Origin: an uncultured Burkholderiales bacterium
GTDB lineage: Bacteria; Pseudomonadota; Gammaproteobacteria; Burkholderiales; Burkholderiaceae_C
Direction: 5' to 3'
Length of the DNA: 64,000 nucleotides
Assembly (NCBI GenBank): GCA_945952065.1
Contig: CAMFGY010000008.1
Span: 124,001 to 188,000 of the forward strand
Position numbers and translations under genes: made by a program. Below are positions 17,034-25,936 of the stretch, in pieces; within the stretch, counting starts at the first letter, position 1; the number at the start of each line of letters is the position of its first letter. The notes under the pieces were generated by a model. It was not told the DNA's origin. It saw nothing but the letters and a program-made list of their open reading frames with translations, and did no database searches.

Positions 17034-17794
17034 TGAGCGAGCTCAATCATGCGGCGCAATTGGCGCTGCAATGCCTGGACCTGACCAGCCTCAATGAGGC
17101 TGATACCGCCGCCGACATTGAGGCTCTGTGTGCCCGCGCTCAAACGCCGTTTGGACCGGTGGCCGCCGTCTGTGTGTGGCCTCGTTTTGTGGCCCAAGCC
17201 CGCGCTGCTTTGCCGCCCAGCATCCGCGTGGCCGCGGTGGCCAATTTCCCCGCCGGTGAATTGGATCTGAGCCGCACCTTGGCCGAGGTGCAAGAGATTG
17301 CCACCGCCGGTGGCGACGAGGTCGATGTGGTCTTGCCTTACCGCGCGTTGATGCAAGGTCAAAGCGTGGAGTGCGCTGAGTTCTTGGCCGAGGTGCGCCA
17401 TGCCACCCGACCCCTGACGCTGAAGGTCATCATCGAAAGCGGTGAACTGGCCAGCAGTGAGCTGATCGCCCAAGGCGCGCGTCTGGCTTTGATGGCCGGC
17501 GCCGATTTCGTTAAGACCAGCACGGGCAAGAGCAAGGTCTCCGCCACACCCAAGGCAGCCGGCGTGATCCTGCGGGAAATTGCCGCGAGTGGCTTCAGTG
17601 CCGCCGGATTCAAGGCCTCGGGTGGCATCCGTACCGTGGCCGATGCGCAGGTCTATTTGCAACTGGCCGAGCAGCACTTGGGTGCGTCTGCCTTGAATCC
17701 CCGTCGTTTGCGCTTTGGCGCCAGCGCCTTGCTGGGCGATATCGAGGCGGTCTTGTCCGGTACCTCCGTTGCGGTGGCTGACGTCGCCTACTGA
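17033..17794 (+). CDS. deoC: Deoxyribose-phosphate aldolase
   Basis: 253 residues. The Schiff-base lysine is in DFVKTSTGKSK, and the second active-site lysine in GFKASGGIRT. It splits 2-deoxyribose-5-phosphate to acetaldehyde and glyceraldehyde-3-phosphate, feeding the sugar of deoxynucleosides into glycolysis. It overlaps the PNP gene by 1 bp and deoA follows after 10 bp. A phosphopentomutase gene (deoB), needed to link deoxyribose-1-phosphate to this step, is not in the window. Confidence 0.95.
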   Translation: MSELNHAAQLALQCLDLTSLNEADTAADIEALCARAQTPFGPVAAVCVWPRFVAQARAALPPSIRVAAVANFPAGELDLSRTLAEVQEIATAGGDEVDVVLPYRALMQGQSVECAEFLAEVRHATRPLTLKVIIESGELASSELIAQGARLALMAGADFVKTSTGKSKVSATPKAAGVILREIAASGFSAAGFKASGGIRTVADAQVYLQLAEQHLGASALNPRRLRFGASALLGDIEAVLSGTSVAVADVAY

Positions 17795-17804
17795 TCTCGC
17801 GCGC

Positions 17805-19124
17805 ATGCTGGCTCAGGAAATCATTCGCGCCAAGCGCGACGGGCAGGTCCTGTCCGAGGCGCAAATTCAGTCTTTTGTGCGCGGCTTGGTGGACGGCAGC
17901 TGGAGCGAAGCGCAGATCGCTGCGCTGGCCATGGCGGTGTTTCAACGCGGCATGGGTCGTGACGAATGCGTGCAGCTGACCCAGGCCATGATGCGTTCTG
18001 GCCGCAGCATGAGCTGGCCCGATATGCCCGGGCCGGTGTTGGACAAGCATTCCAGCGGTGGTGTGGGCGACAAGGTCAGCCTGATGCTGGCGCCGCTGGT
18101 GGCGGCTTGCGGTGGCTATGTGCCGATGATTTCGGGCCGGGGCCTGGGGCACACCGGGGGCACTCGCGATAAGTTCGATGCCATTCCCGGCTACAACTGC
18201 ACACCCTCGCCCGAGCAACTGAGTCGCGTGGTGCGCGAAGCGGGCTGCGCCGTGATCGGCCAGACCGGTGATCTGGCCCCGGCCGATGGCCGGCTCTATG
18301 CGATTCGGGACGTGACGGCCACGGTGGAAAACGTGCAGCTGATCACCGCCAGCATCTTGTCCAAGAAGCTGGCGGCGGGTTTGCAAGGCTTGGTGATGGA
18401 CGTCAAATGCGGCAATGGCGCCTTTGCCGATTCGCTGCAGATGGCCGAGGACTTGGCGCGCAGCATTGTCGAAGTGGCCAACGGCGCCGGTCTGCCAACA
18501 CGGGCGCTGATCACTGACATGAATCAGGTGCTGGGCCGTGAAGTGGGCAACGCCCTGGAGATGGATGAAGCCATTCGCTACCTAAGTGGGCACGGGCCTC
18601 GCGAGGCGCGCTTGCATGAGGTAACCCTGGCGCTGGGCAGCGAGATGCTGCTGTTGGGTGGTTTGGCCGAGGATGAGGCCGAGGCCCGTCGTCGCTTGCA
18701 GCAGGCCTTGGACAGCGGCGCCGCCGCCGAGCGTTTTGCGCGCATGGTGGCCGGCCTGGGTGGCCCGGCTGATTTGCTGGAGCGGCCAGCGCACTACCTG
18801 GCGGCAGCGCCGGTGCGCCGGCCGGTGCCTGCGCTGCGCAGCGGTGTGGTCAGCGCCATGCGCACCCGCGACATTGGCTTGGCCGTGGTGGAGCTGGGTG
18901 GCGGGCGCCGCCAGGCCTCTGACAGCATCGATGCCCGTGTCGGTTTTTCCGGCATGTGCGGTTTGGGTGACGCGGTGCAAGCAGGCGAGGCCTTGGCTTG
19001 GGTGCATGCGTCGGATGCGACCGCAGCCGAGCGTGCCGTGGCGCAGTTGCAGGCGGCCTGCTGCATCAGCGATGCGCCGCTCCCATTCACGACGGGCGAT
19101 GTGGTGTTGGCGCGTCTGAGCTGA
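17805..19124 (+). CDS. deoA: Thymidine phosphorylase
   Basis: 439 residues, the usual length of DeoA. The family signature SGRGLGHTGGTRDK is present, as are KHSSGGVGDK (phosphate binding) and VMDVKCGNGAF. The enzyme phosphorolyses thymidine and deoxyuridine to base plus deoxyribose-1-phosphate. With cdd upstream, deoxycytidine can be converted to deoxyuridine and then cleaved. The ATG at 17805 comes 10 bp after deoC, and deoA is the last gene of the operon. No clear terminator was seen after it. Confidence 0.95.
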   Translation: MLAQEIIRAKRDGQVLSEAQIQSFVRGLVDGSWSEAQIAALAMAVFQRGMGRDECVQLTQAMMRSGRSMSWPDMPGPVLDKHSSGGVGDKVSLMLAPLVAACGGYVPMISGRGLGHTGGTRDKFDAIPGYNCTPSPEQLSRVVREAGCAVIGQTGDLAPADGRLYAIRDVTATVENVQLITASILSKKLAAGLQGLVMDVKCGNGAFADSLQMAEDLARSIVEVANGAGLPTRALITDMNQVLGREVGNALEMDEAIRYLSGHGPREARLHEVTLALGSEMLLLGGLAEDEAEARRRLQQALDSGAAAERFARMVAGLGGPADLLERPAHYLAAAPVRRPVPALRSGVVSAMRTRDIGLAVVELGGGRRQASDSIDARVGFSGMCGLGDAVQAGEALAWVHASDATAAERAVAQLQAACCISDAPLPFTTGDVVLARLS

Positions 19125-19247
19125 TTCAATGCCCGCGCTCGATGGCTGCGGCCGAAGCGGCTGGGGCGGCTAGACTCGGGTCGGATAGACTTGGCGCCCC
19201 TCGCCAGCAGGTGTTTCTTTCTTTTTTCTTCTCTTCCATTCAAGCCT

Positions 19248-19979
19248 ATGTCAGAACTTCCCGAGCAGCCGGACGCTCAAGCTTCAGCCGAGTCTGCAGC
19301 GGATGCCCCGAAACATCGCCCGATCAAGAGCTTTGTGGTGCGCGCCGGGCGCATGGGCTCGGGGCAGGTCAAGGCCTTGGCGGAGTTGGGCCCGAAATTC
19401 GTGCTGCCCTTCAAGCCCGGCCTTTTGAACCCTGCCGAGGTGTTTGGTCGTGAGGCGCCCTTGGTGTTTGAGATTGGTTTTGGCATGGGTGACGCCACCG
19501 CCAAGATTGCCCAGACCCTGGCTGACACCGATTTCATCGGCTGCGAGGTGCACGAGCCCGGCGTCGGTGCCTTGCTCAAACACATCGACGAGCGGGGCCT
19601 GAACAATATCCGCATCGTTCAACATGACGCTGTGGAGGTGCTGGAGCAGATGATTGCGCCGGCCTCGCTGGCTGGTGTGCATATCTACTTTCCCGACCCC
19701 TGGCACAAGGCGCGACACAACAAGCGGCGTTTGATCCAAGCGCCCTTTGTGGCCAAGCTGATTCAGCACATTCGCCCCGGCGGCTATCTGCATTGCGCCA
19801 CCGATTGGGAGCCTTATGCACAGCAAATGCTGGAGGTTTTGACGGCCGAGCCGGGCCTGGAGAACACCGCCCAAGGCTTTGCCGAGAAACCGGCCTACCG
19901 CCCGCTGACCAAGTTTGAGAACCGTGGCCTCAAGCTCGGCCACGGCGTCTGGGATGTGGTGTTCCGCCGCCGCGCCTGA
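19248..19979 (+). CDS. trmB: tRNA (guanine-N7-)-methyltransferase
   Basis: 243 residues. The SAM-binding motif [10 protein letters not shown] and the TrmB signatures [28 protein letters not shown] and [12 protein letters not shown] are complete. It makes m7G46 in the tRNA variable loop. The N-terminal about 35 residues are low-complexity and charged ([16 protein letters not shown]). The ATG at 19248 lacks a clear ribosome site; a TAGACT hexamer at 19171 may be its -10. coaBC begins 31 bp downstream. Confidence 0.95.
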   Translation: MSELPEQPDAQASAESAADAPKHRPIKSFVVRAGRMGSGQVKALAELGPKFVLPFKPGLLNPAEVFGREAPLVFEIGFGMGDATAKIAQTLADTDFIGCEVHEPGVGALLKHIDERGLNNIRIVQHDAVEVLEQMIAPASLAGVHIYFPDPWHKARHNKRRLIQAPFVAKLIQHIRPGGYLHCATDWEPYAQQMLEVLTAEPGLENTAQGFAEKPAYRPLTKFENRGLKLGHGVWDVVFRRRA

Positions 19980-20010
19980 GGCGCGACAGAGCCTGAGCTA
20001 GAGTGCGCGC

Positions 20011-21234
20011 ATGACTGAACTTCAACACTTGGCCGGCAAGCACATCTTGCTGGGCCTGTCTGGCGGCATCGCCTGCTACAAATCGGCGGAGTTGCTGCGC
20101 TTGCTCAGCAAAGCGGGTGCCACCGTGCAGGTGGTGATGACCGAGGCGGCCGAGCAATTCATCACGCCGGTGACCCTGCAGGCGCTGTCGAATCGGCCTG
20201 TGTTCACCAACCAGTGGGATGCCCGCGAGCCCAACAATATGGCGCACATCAACCTCAGCCGCGAGGCTGACCTGATGTTGGTGGCGCCGGCCAGTGCCGA
20301 CTTCATCGCCAAATTGGCGCAGGGACGCGCCGACGATTTGCTCAGCCTGATGGCCTTGGCACGCCCGCTGGAAACTTGCCCCTTGGCCCTAGCGCCGGCC
20401 ATGAATCGCGAAATGTGGTCGCACCCGGCCACGCAGCGCAATCTGGCCGAAGTGCGCGCCGATGGTGCTTGGGTGCTGGGGCCCGGCCATGGTGAGCAAG
20501 CCTGCGGAGAGGTGGGTGACGGGCGCATGCTGGAGGCCGCCGAGTTGCTGGACGAGGTGATCGCCCTGTTTCAGCCCAAGCTGATGGCTGGGCTCAAGCT
20601 GCTGATCACCGCCGGCCCGACCTTTGAGCCCATCGACCCGGTGCGCGGCATTACCAATCATTCAAGCGGCAAGATGGGCTTTGCGATTGCGCGTGCGGCG
20701 CGCGAAGCCGGTGCCGATGTCACCTTGGTGGCCGGCCCGGTGCATCTGCCCACGCCGCGCGGCGTCAAGCGCATCGATGTGCAGACCGCGCAGCAGATGT
20801 TCGATGCGGTGCTGCCCTTGGCGGCTTCGCACCGCGTCTTTGTGGGCACGGCGGCGGTGGCCGATTGGCGCCCCGCAGCGGTGGCCGAGCACAAGATCAA
20901 GAAGGACGGCAGCGCTCAGGCACCCAGCATTGCCATGACCGAGAACCCCGACATCCTGGCCGCCGTGGCCGCCTTGCCGCAAGGGCCGTATTGCGTGGGC
21001 TTTGCGGCCGAAAGCCAGGATCTGGTCAAGCACGGCCGCGCCAAGCTGATGCGCAAGGGCGTGCCGTTGATCGTCGGCAATATCGGCCCGGCCACCTTTG
21101 GCCGCGATGACAACGCCTTGCTCTTGATCGACGCCGAGGGCGAGCGCGAGATTCCCCATAACGACAAGCTCACATTGGCCCGCGAGCTGGTGCGCGACAT
21201 TGCCGAGCGTCTGCAACACTCCCAACGCCCATGA
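20011..21234 (+). CDS. coaBC: Bifunctional phosphopantothenoylcysteine decarboxylase / phosphopantothenate-cysteine ligase
   Basis: 407 residues. The N-terminal CoaC flavoprotein half has [10 protein letters not shown], the active-site His in NMAHINLSR, the PAMNREMW substrate clamp and [10 protein letters not shown] with its cysteine. The CoaB half begins near residue 192 with [25 protein letters not shown] and has AVADWRP. It performs two consecutive steps of coenzyme A synthesis. The ATG has no Shine-Dalgarno, but a TAGAGT hexamer lies 6 nt upstream, suggesting a leaderless message. It overlaps dut by 4 bp, the common coaBC-dut pairing. Confidence 0.96.
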   Translation: MTELQHLAGKHILLGLSGGIACYKSAELLRLLSKAGATVQVVMTEAAEQFITPVTLQALSNRPVFTNQWDAREPNNMAHINLSREADLMLVAPASADFIAKLAQGRADDLLSLMALARPLETCPLALAPAMNREMWSHPATQRNLAEVRADGAWVLGPGHGEQACGEVGDGRMLEAAELLDEVIALFQPKLMAGLKLLITAGPTFEPIDPVRGITNHSSGKMGFAIARAAREAGADVTLVAGPVHLPTPRGVKRIDVQTAQQMFDAVLPLAASHRVFVGTAAVADWRPAAVAEHKIKKDGSAQAPSIAMTENPDILAAVAALPQGPYCVGFAAESQDLVKHGRAKLMRKGVPLIVGNIGPATFGRDDNALLLIDAEGEREIPHNDKLTLARELVRDIAERLQHSQRP

Positions 21235-21680
21235 CTTCTGTTGATCTGAAAGTGCTCGATGCCCGCATGGCCGAGCAACTGCCCGCCTACGCCACCCCCG
21301 GCAGCGCCGGCCTGGATTTGCGCGCCTGCCTGGATGCCGCCATCACCCTGGAGCCCGGCCAGACCACGCTGATCCCGACCGGCTTGGCCATTCACATCGC
21401 CGACCCGGGCTTGGCCGCATTGATCTTGCCGCGCTCTGGCCTGGGCCACAAGCATGGCATCGTGCTCGGCAATTTGGTGGGCTTGATCGACTCGGACTAC
21501 CAAGGCCAGTTGATGGTCAGCTGCTGGAACCGGGGTCAAAGTACGTTTGTGATCGAACCCATGGAGCGCATTGCGCAGTTGGTGCTGGTGCCGGTGGTGC
21601 AAGCCAGCTTCCGCCGTGTGGACAGCTTTGATGCCACGCAGCGTGGCGAGGGCGGCTTTGGTTCCACGGGCAAGGCCTGA
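21231..21680 (+). CDS. dut: dUTP diphosphatase (dUTPase)
   Basis: 149 residues with the trimeric dUTPase motifs in order: [33 protein letters not shown], the MERIAQLV strand and the C-terminal arm [10 protein letters not shown] that closes the active site. It hydrolyses dUTP to dUMP, keeping uracil out of DNA and supplying thymidylate synthesis. ATGA overlap with coaBC gives translational coupling. It converges on the slyD-like gene with only 24 bp between stops and no clear terminator. Confidence 0.96.
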   Translation: MTSVDLKVLDARMAEQLPAYATPGSAGLDLRACLDAAITLEPGQTTLIPTGLAIHIADPGLAALILPRSGLGHKHGIVLGNLVGLIDSDYQGQLMVSCWNRGQSTFVIEPMERIAQLVLVPVVQASFRRVDSFDATQRGEGGFGSTGKA

Positions 21681-21704
21681 GCCTCGCCCCTCAAGACTAC
21701 AGGT

Positions 21705-22226
21705 TCAGTGCAGCTGAGCATCCGGCGGTACGCCGCCGGGCAGTTGAAACACCGCCTCGCCCAGGCTGCCGGCTTCAAGCTCTTCGGCCGTGGCTTCGCG
21801 CACATCCAACACCTTCAGATGCATGCGCAGACCCACCCCAGCGAGCGGGTGGTTGCCGTCCAGCACCACGTGCTCGGGGTAGACCTCGGTGACGGTGTAG
21901 ATGGCGTCGTGCGGCATGTCTTCGGTGACGGCGCCCTCAGGCAGACCTTCCAGTTGCATGCCGGGCTCTAACTCTGCGGGGAAGAGGCTGCGCGCCTCAA
22001 AGCAAACCAGCGAAGAGTCGTAGTCCCCAAACGCATGCTCGGGCTCCAAGCCCACCACGGTTTGGAAGCCAGTTTCTTGGCCTTCCAGCGCCTCTTCAAC
22101 CTTGGCGAACAGGTCTTGCCCACCGTAAAAAAACTCAAGGGGCTCGGTCAGCTCATCAATCAGCTGAGCTTGGGCGTCTTCCAGTCTCCAGCTCAGGGAG
22201 ACGATGCAGGGGGCGGAGATTTTCAT
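21705..22226 (-). CDS. FKBP-type peptidyl-prolyl isomerase, SlyD-like
   Basis: 173 residues. The split FKBP fold is recognisable (LTEPLEFFYGGQDLFAKVEEALEG, then VVGLEPEHAFGDYD, and the C-terminal VLDGNHPLAGVGL). The inserted IF-type chaperone flap lies between these parts (about residues 75-130). Unlike E. coli SlyD it has no histidine/cysteine-rich metal-binding tail. It probably acts as a cytoplasmic folding helper. The start has no Shine-Dalgarno; an AACAAT hexamer 6 nt upstream may be the -10 of a leaderless message. Confidence 0.88.
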   Translation of the reverse strand: MKISAPCIVSLSWRLEDAQAQLIDELTEPLEFFYGGQDLFAKVEEALEGQETGFQTVVGLEPEHAFGDYDSSLVCFEARSLFPAELEPGMQLEGLPEGAVTEDMPHDAIYTVTEVYPEHVVLDGNHPLAGVGLRMHLKVLDVREATAEELEAGSLGEAVFQLPGGVPPDAQLH

Positions 22227-22262
22227 GCCGATATTGTTTCACAGCGCGGCTTGCGTGCCCCT

Positions 22263-22802
22263 TCAGCCGGCCTTCAGTGTCCAGGCATAGCGCCAGCCAT
22301 CTTGTGTTTGCCCCTGAATCTGACACAGGCGGGGCTGGAACTCGGCGCGTTCAAAGCCGTGTTTGAGCAAAACTCGCGCCGAGGCGGGGTTGGCTTCGCT
22401 GACAAAGGCTTCCAGAGTGCGCAATTGCCAATGCAGGGTGGCATGCCTCATCAACTCTGCCACCGCCAAGCTGGCCAAGCCCTGGCCGGTATGGGCCTCA
22501 CCGATGCGATAGCCCAGCTCGGCGCGAGCACTCGCGGCATCAATTCCTTTCAGATTGGCGCGCCCCAGGATGCGGCCCTCGGCATCGATCAGCACAAATG
22601 GGTGGAAGCGGCCCTGTGCATGCTGAGTCAGCAAGTCGTCGATATGGGCGGCCACGCCCTCGGGCGAGTAAAAGCTCGCGTCGCGAGGCTCGACAAAGCG
22701 TTCAAACCAAGCCTGATTGTCCAGTTCGAAGCGCAATAAGGGGAGGGCATCGGAGGGGGCCAAAGTGCGTGCGGTGCAGTTGAATGTCTGAGGGGCAGTC
22801 AT
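22263..22802 (-). CDS. GNAT family N-acetyltransferase (RimJ/RimL-like)
   Basis: 179 residues with the RimJ-type pattern: LRFELDNQAWFERFVEPRD, then VLIDAEGRILGRANL, ELGYRIGEAHTGQGLA (acetyl-CoA loop) and a C-terminal VLLKHGFERAEF. Such proteins acetylate protein N termini or small molecules. The substrate here cannot be named. It lies 36 bp upstream of the slyD-like gene on the same strand. Confidence 0.85.
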   Translation of the reverse strand: MTAPQTFNCTARTLAPSDALPLLRFELDNQAWFERFVEPRDASFYSPEGVAAHIDDLLTQHAQGRFHPFVLIDAEGRILGRANLKGIDAASARAELGYRIGEAHTGQGLASLAVAELMRHATLHWQLRTLEAFVSEANPASARVLLKHGFERAEFQPRLCQIQGQTQDGWRYAWTLKAG

Positions 22803-22883
22803 GAGGAGGGTTTCGAAATATAAAAAGGGCGGACCACAAGGGCAGGAGGACGAGGGGGAGGAAGAGCCCAGAGCTTGGGTGCG

Positions 22884-23192
22884 TCAGCGTTGCTGGGCTT
22901 TAAAGTGGCGCCAGCCACGCATCAGCAGGTTCAGCCCCAGCTTCGCCAAGAAGATCAGCAAACTGAGTGTGGCCATCACCATGGCGGCTGCGGCCGCGTC
23001 CATGCCGGTGTAGAGCAGGCCCGCGAGCGCCGGGATCAACAGGCTGGCCGACGCGATCGCGGTGGCCAAGCAGGCGAAGCGGCGCTGCTTGTGCCAAGCC
23101 GCGCTGGCGTAAAAACCCCAAACAATCGGGCCAATCAAGACCCAGGGCAGCACCACAAAGGGCAGCAGGCCAATGCCTAACATCAGTGTCAA
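22884..23192 (-). CDS. Small integral membrane protein of unknown function
   Basis: 102 residues with three hydrophobic segments (about 5-28, 40-60 and 65-85) and a basic C terminus (RGWRHFKAQQR), so the C terminus is probably cytoplasmic. A GAGGAG ribosome site 9 nt before the ATG supports translation. It follows the next upstream membrane protein gene by 27 bp, so the two may act together. Family not recognised. Confidence 0.7.
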   Translation of the reverse strand: MTLMLGIGLLPFVVLPWVLIGPIVWGFYASAAWHKQRRFACLATAIASASLLIPALAGLLYTGMDAAAAAMVMATLSLLIFLAKLGLNLLMRGWRHFKAQQR

Positions 23193-23219
23193 CTCCTCGA
23201 GGCTCAGTTCGTCAATGCA

Positions 23220-23666
23220 TCAAAGCGCGGCCAGTGATTGAAGGCTGAAGCCCAAGGTCATGGCCAACAGCAAGGCCAGCAAAACCACGGCCCCCACCTG
23301 GTGTTGCAGGCGATCGGTTTTGGCGAAGCCTGCCCAGTCTTTGCGTTCAGCCTGGCCCAGGCGGATCCTGACTAGAACGACGCAAAACGCATTGGCGGCC
23401 AAGGCCAGTCCCGCCAGGCTCAATTTGAGCCCGAAGTACGCAGGCCAGGACGGCTGTTGGTGCAAGAGCATGGCGCCACTGAGCAGTACGCCGCAAAACG
23501 CAGGCACTTCGATGAAGAGATCGACGCGCCAGTGCAGCCGGGCCAGCCATAGCTCAGCATCCGGGCCGCGACCCAGCAGGGCCCGTTCAAACAAGGCTTC
23601 GGTCAGCACACAACCGAGCCAAAGGCCAATCAAAAGCAGGTGCACAGGCAGCCAATGCTGGCTCAT
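23220..23666 (-). CDS. Four-helix integral membrane protein, CopD/DUF2269-like
   Basis: 148 residues with four predicted membrane helices (about 5-24, 47-66, 73-95 and 120-142). Histidines near the membrane edges (HWLPVHLL, RLHWRVDL, LQHQVG) and the overall layout resemble the CopD/DUF2269 membrane families, but I cannot assign a substrate. The ATG at 23666 has GGGAG 9 nt upstream. A much longer in-frame extension exists, but its first 95 residues are not protein-like, so the shorter form is chosen. Confidence 0.65.
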   Translation of the reverse strand: MSQHWLPVHLLLIGLWLGCVLTEALFERALLGRGPDAELWLARLHWRVDLFIEVPAFCGVLLSGAMLLHQQPSWPAYFGLKLSLAGLALAANAFCVVLVRIRLGQAERKDWAGFAKTDRLQHQVGAVVLLALLLAMTLGFSLQSLAAL

Positions 23667-24063
23667 GGGACAAGGCTCCCTAAGAGGTAGGTGGCGAAGA
23701 TGTTCGAAGCCCTCAGGCCGCACGAGCCAAGGGTCAGCGCGCAAGCCTTCCCTGAGCCTTTTTTGAGGTGCCTGGCAGGGGTTTCGAACGTTCGCAGGAG
23801 TTTCATGGAGGTCAGGCTTTGCATGCCCGCTTGGAACGCGACCCCAGCCCTTCTTGCATGCGGAGTCGGCCTGAAGATCGGGGCAGTGTGGCTTTGCGAA
23901 CAGCGTAGAGCGGGCTTGAGGTCCGCAGCTTATCTGAGGGAATGGTGTCACGCGCCTTGCTCGTCAATCAAAACGCGGCTTTTGATCAATGAGGGGCACT
24001 GGGTGGGGGCAAAGCTTGCAATACCTCAATACCCGCGGCGGCGGGTCCGGGTGACAATGGGGC
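23667..24063. other. Intergenic region between the membrane protein gene and roxA
   Basis: 397 bp between divergent genes. I see no gene, RNA fold or repeat that I can support. It should hold the promoters of both neighbours. A GACAAT hexamer at 24054-24059, only 4 nt before the roxA ATG, is the best -10 candidate. A 10-bp palindrome (23785-23794) is present but is not above expectation. Confidence 0.5.
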
Positions 24064-25191
24064 ATGAATATTCAAGACAAACTTCCGCTGCTTGGCGGCC
24101 TCAGCCCCGAACAATTCATGCGCCGCCATTGGCAGAAAAAGCCCTTGTTGGTGCGCCAGGCCTTGCCGGGCATACAGCCGCCGTTGAGCCGTGTGGAGCT
24201 GGCGCGTTTGGCCGCCAGCGATGATGTGGAGTCGCGCTTGGTCAGCGCCTTCAACGGGCGCTGGGCCTTGTACCCTGGGCCTGTGGCCAAGCTGCCCCCT
24301 TACGCCAAAGCCGGCTGGACTTTGTTGGTGCAAGGTTTGGAGCAGCATGTGCCCGCGGCGGCTGATTTGCTGAACCGCTTTCGTTTTGTGCCTGAGGCGC
24401 GTCTTGATGATTTGATGATCTCATACGCCACCGATGGTGGCGGCGTCGGCCCGCACTTCGATTCCTACGATGTGTTTTTGATTCAGGTGCACGGCCAGCG
24501 CCGTTGGCGCATTGGCCGGCAGGGCGTGGCCACCAGTGGCGCATTGCGCGAGGGTGTGCCCGTCAAGCTCTTGGCGGACTTTGAGCCGGAAGAAGAGTTC
24601 GTGCTGGACGCCGGCGACATGCTCTACCTGCCGCCCGGGTGGGCCCACGACGGCATTGCCATCAGCGAGTGCATGACCTGCTCGGTCGGCTTTCGTACCC
24701 CTTGGCGCGCCGAGTTGGCCAAGGATCTGCTGAGCCGCTTGATGGACGACGAGGATCAGGCGTATGCGAACCGCATGTATGCCGATCCCAAGCAGCCCGC
24801 CACGGTCACGCCGGGCCTGGTGCCCGATCAACTGCTGGCGTTTGCGCGTGATGCCGCCGAGCGCGCCTTGCGTGAGCCGCTGGCTTTGGAGCGCGCCCTG
24901 GGCGAAGCCCTGACCGAGCCCAAGCCGCGCGTTTGGTTTGAAGCGGGCGAACCCTTGGCAACCGGGCTGGGCGTGAGCTTGGATCGACGCAGCCGCATGA
25001 TGTATGACAAAGCCCATATCTTCATCAACGGCGAGTCCTTCCGCGCCGGTGGGCGTGACGCAAAATTGATGCGCGCTTTTGCTGACAGCAAGCAGCTCAG
25101 CGCTAAGCAAGTGGGGCAGTTGTCGGCCCCGGCCCGCGAGCTCTTGAGTCAATGGGTGGAAGACGGCTGGGTACAGCCTTCATCGGATTGA
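24064..25191 (+). CDS. roxA: Ribosomal oxygenase, RoxA/YcfD-type JmjC cupin protein
   Basis: 375 residues. The Fe(II)/2-oxoglutarate facial triad is visible as HFD (His131, Asp133) in GPHFDSYDVFLIQ and His195 in PPGWAHDG, with the RRWRIG strand between. The C-terminal half has the winged-helix region of bacterial ribosomal oxygenases. E. coli YcfD hydroxylates an arginine of ribosomal protein L16, and the motifs match that group well. No Shine-Dalgarno is seen. A GACAAT hexamer lies 4 nt before the ATG, so the mRNA may be leaderless. The next gene begins 7 bp after the stop. Confidence 0.9.
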   Translation: MNIQDKLPLLGGLSPEQFMRRHWQKKPLLVRQALPGIQPPLSRVELARLAASDDVESRLVSAFNGRWALYPGPVAKLPPYAKAGWTLLVQGLEQHVPAAADLLNRFRFVPEARLDDLMISYATDGGGVGPHFDSYDVFLIQVHGQRRWRIGRQGVATSGALREGVPVKLLADFEPEEEFVLDAGDMLYLPPGWAHDGIAISECMTCSVGFRTPWRAELAKDLLSRLMDDEDQAYANRMYADPKQPATVTPGLVPDQLLAFARDAAERALREPLALERALGEALTEPKPRVWFEAGEPLATGLGVSLDRRSRMMYDKAHIFINGESFRAGGRDAKLMRAFADSKQLSAKQVGQLSAPARELLSQWVEDGWVQPSSD

Positions 25192-25198
25192 GTGGGCG

Positions 25199-25759
25199 AT
25201 GACGCAGCCTGACTCGGCCCAAAGCTTTGAAGGGCGCAGCGCCTTTGTCGCGGCGCTCAGGCGGTCTGTGCTGCAAGCCTGTGCTGAGGATTGGCCCAAT
25301 CTGTATTGCCTGGATGCGAGCTTCGTGGACTGGCCCTGGTCAGAGGCCGAAGTCTTGAGCGCCTTGACGCAATGGGCCCGGCCCACGCGCTGCTTGCATC
25401 TCTTGGCCGAGCAGTACGAGGACCTGCGGCGACGTCATCCTCGCTTTGTGCAGTGGCGTGCCACCTGGGGCCATTGCGTGCAGGCTCAGGCTTATGGCCC
25501 GGAGGCGATGGCCGCTGTGGGGCCGGGCGGTCCGGCGGCCTTGTTCTTCGCGCGCAAGGGGCGGGCCCATCAGCCGGGTGCGCAAATCGCACAGTCTGTT
25601 GTGGCCGAGCAGGCCTTGTGCGTCAGGCTGCATGAGCAGCGTTTGTGGCGAGGTGCCGTGTCTCAGCAAGGGCCCGATGCCTTGCGTGCGGCCGAATATT
25701 TTGATGCGTTGGCGCAACGCTCCGCTGAATCGTTTGCCAGCACGACCCTGGGTCTGTAA
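25199..25759 (+). CDS. Uncharacterised protein encoded directly after roxA
   Basis: 186 residues, soluble, with no signal peptide or membrane segment. It has a WPNLYCLDASFVDWPWSEAEVL stretch followed by a run rich in Arg, His and Ala (LLAEQYEDLRRRHPRFVQW). I do not recognise a domain. The 7-bp spacing to roxA indicates co-transcription, so a link to ribosome modification or to the oxygenase is possible but unproven. Confidence 0.65.
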   Translation: MTQPDSAQSFEGRSAFVAALRRSVLQACAEDWPNLYCLDASFVDWPWSEAEVLSALTQWARPTRCLHLLAEQYEDLRRRHPRFVQWRATWGHCVQAQAYGPEAMAAVGPGGPAALFFARKGRAHQPGAQIAQSVVAEQALCVRLHEQRLWRGAVSQQGPDALRAAEYFDALAQRSAESFASTTLGL

Positions 25760-25779
25760 GAGCTTTCAAAAGCTAACGC

Positions 25780-25785
25780 TATAAT
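25780..25785 (+). promoter_or_regulatory. TATAAT hexamer, possible -10 for the lipoprotein gene
   Basis: A perfect sigma-70 -10 hexamer 21 bp after the preceding stop. No good -35 is found at 16-18 bp. If used, the lipoprotein mRNA would have a leader of about 145 nt that I cannot otherwise explain. A weaker alternative pair is TTGTAG/GGTAAT at 25875-25880 and 25898-25903 with 17-bp spacing. Confidence 0.35.
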
Positions 25786-25936
25786 TGGTGGCTAGGCGAT
25801 GGAAGCGCTCGAGGTTTCCGCGTCTTGTCATGCAGAAGTTTGCGGCCTTTCGGAGCTGTTTGGTTTTGGCAGGCTTGTAGAGCTTCAAAAAATTACCGGT
25901 AATTGCAATTTCGTTTAACGAATTTTGAGGATAAGT

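Noticed and set aside
23785-23794. Palindrome CGAACGTTCG in the region upstream of roxA, resembling part of a LexA-type operator.
   Set aside because: Known betaproteobacterial LexA sites are CTGT-N8-ACAG, and a 10-bp palindrome is expected several times by chance in 64 kb.
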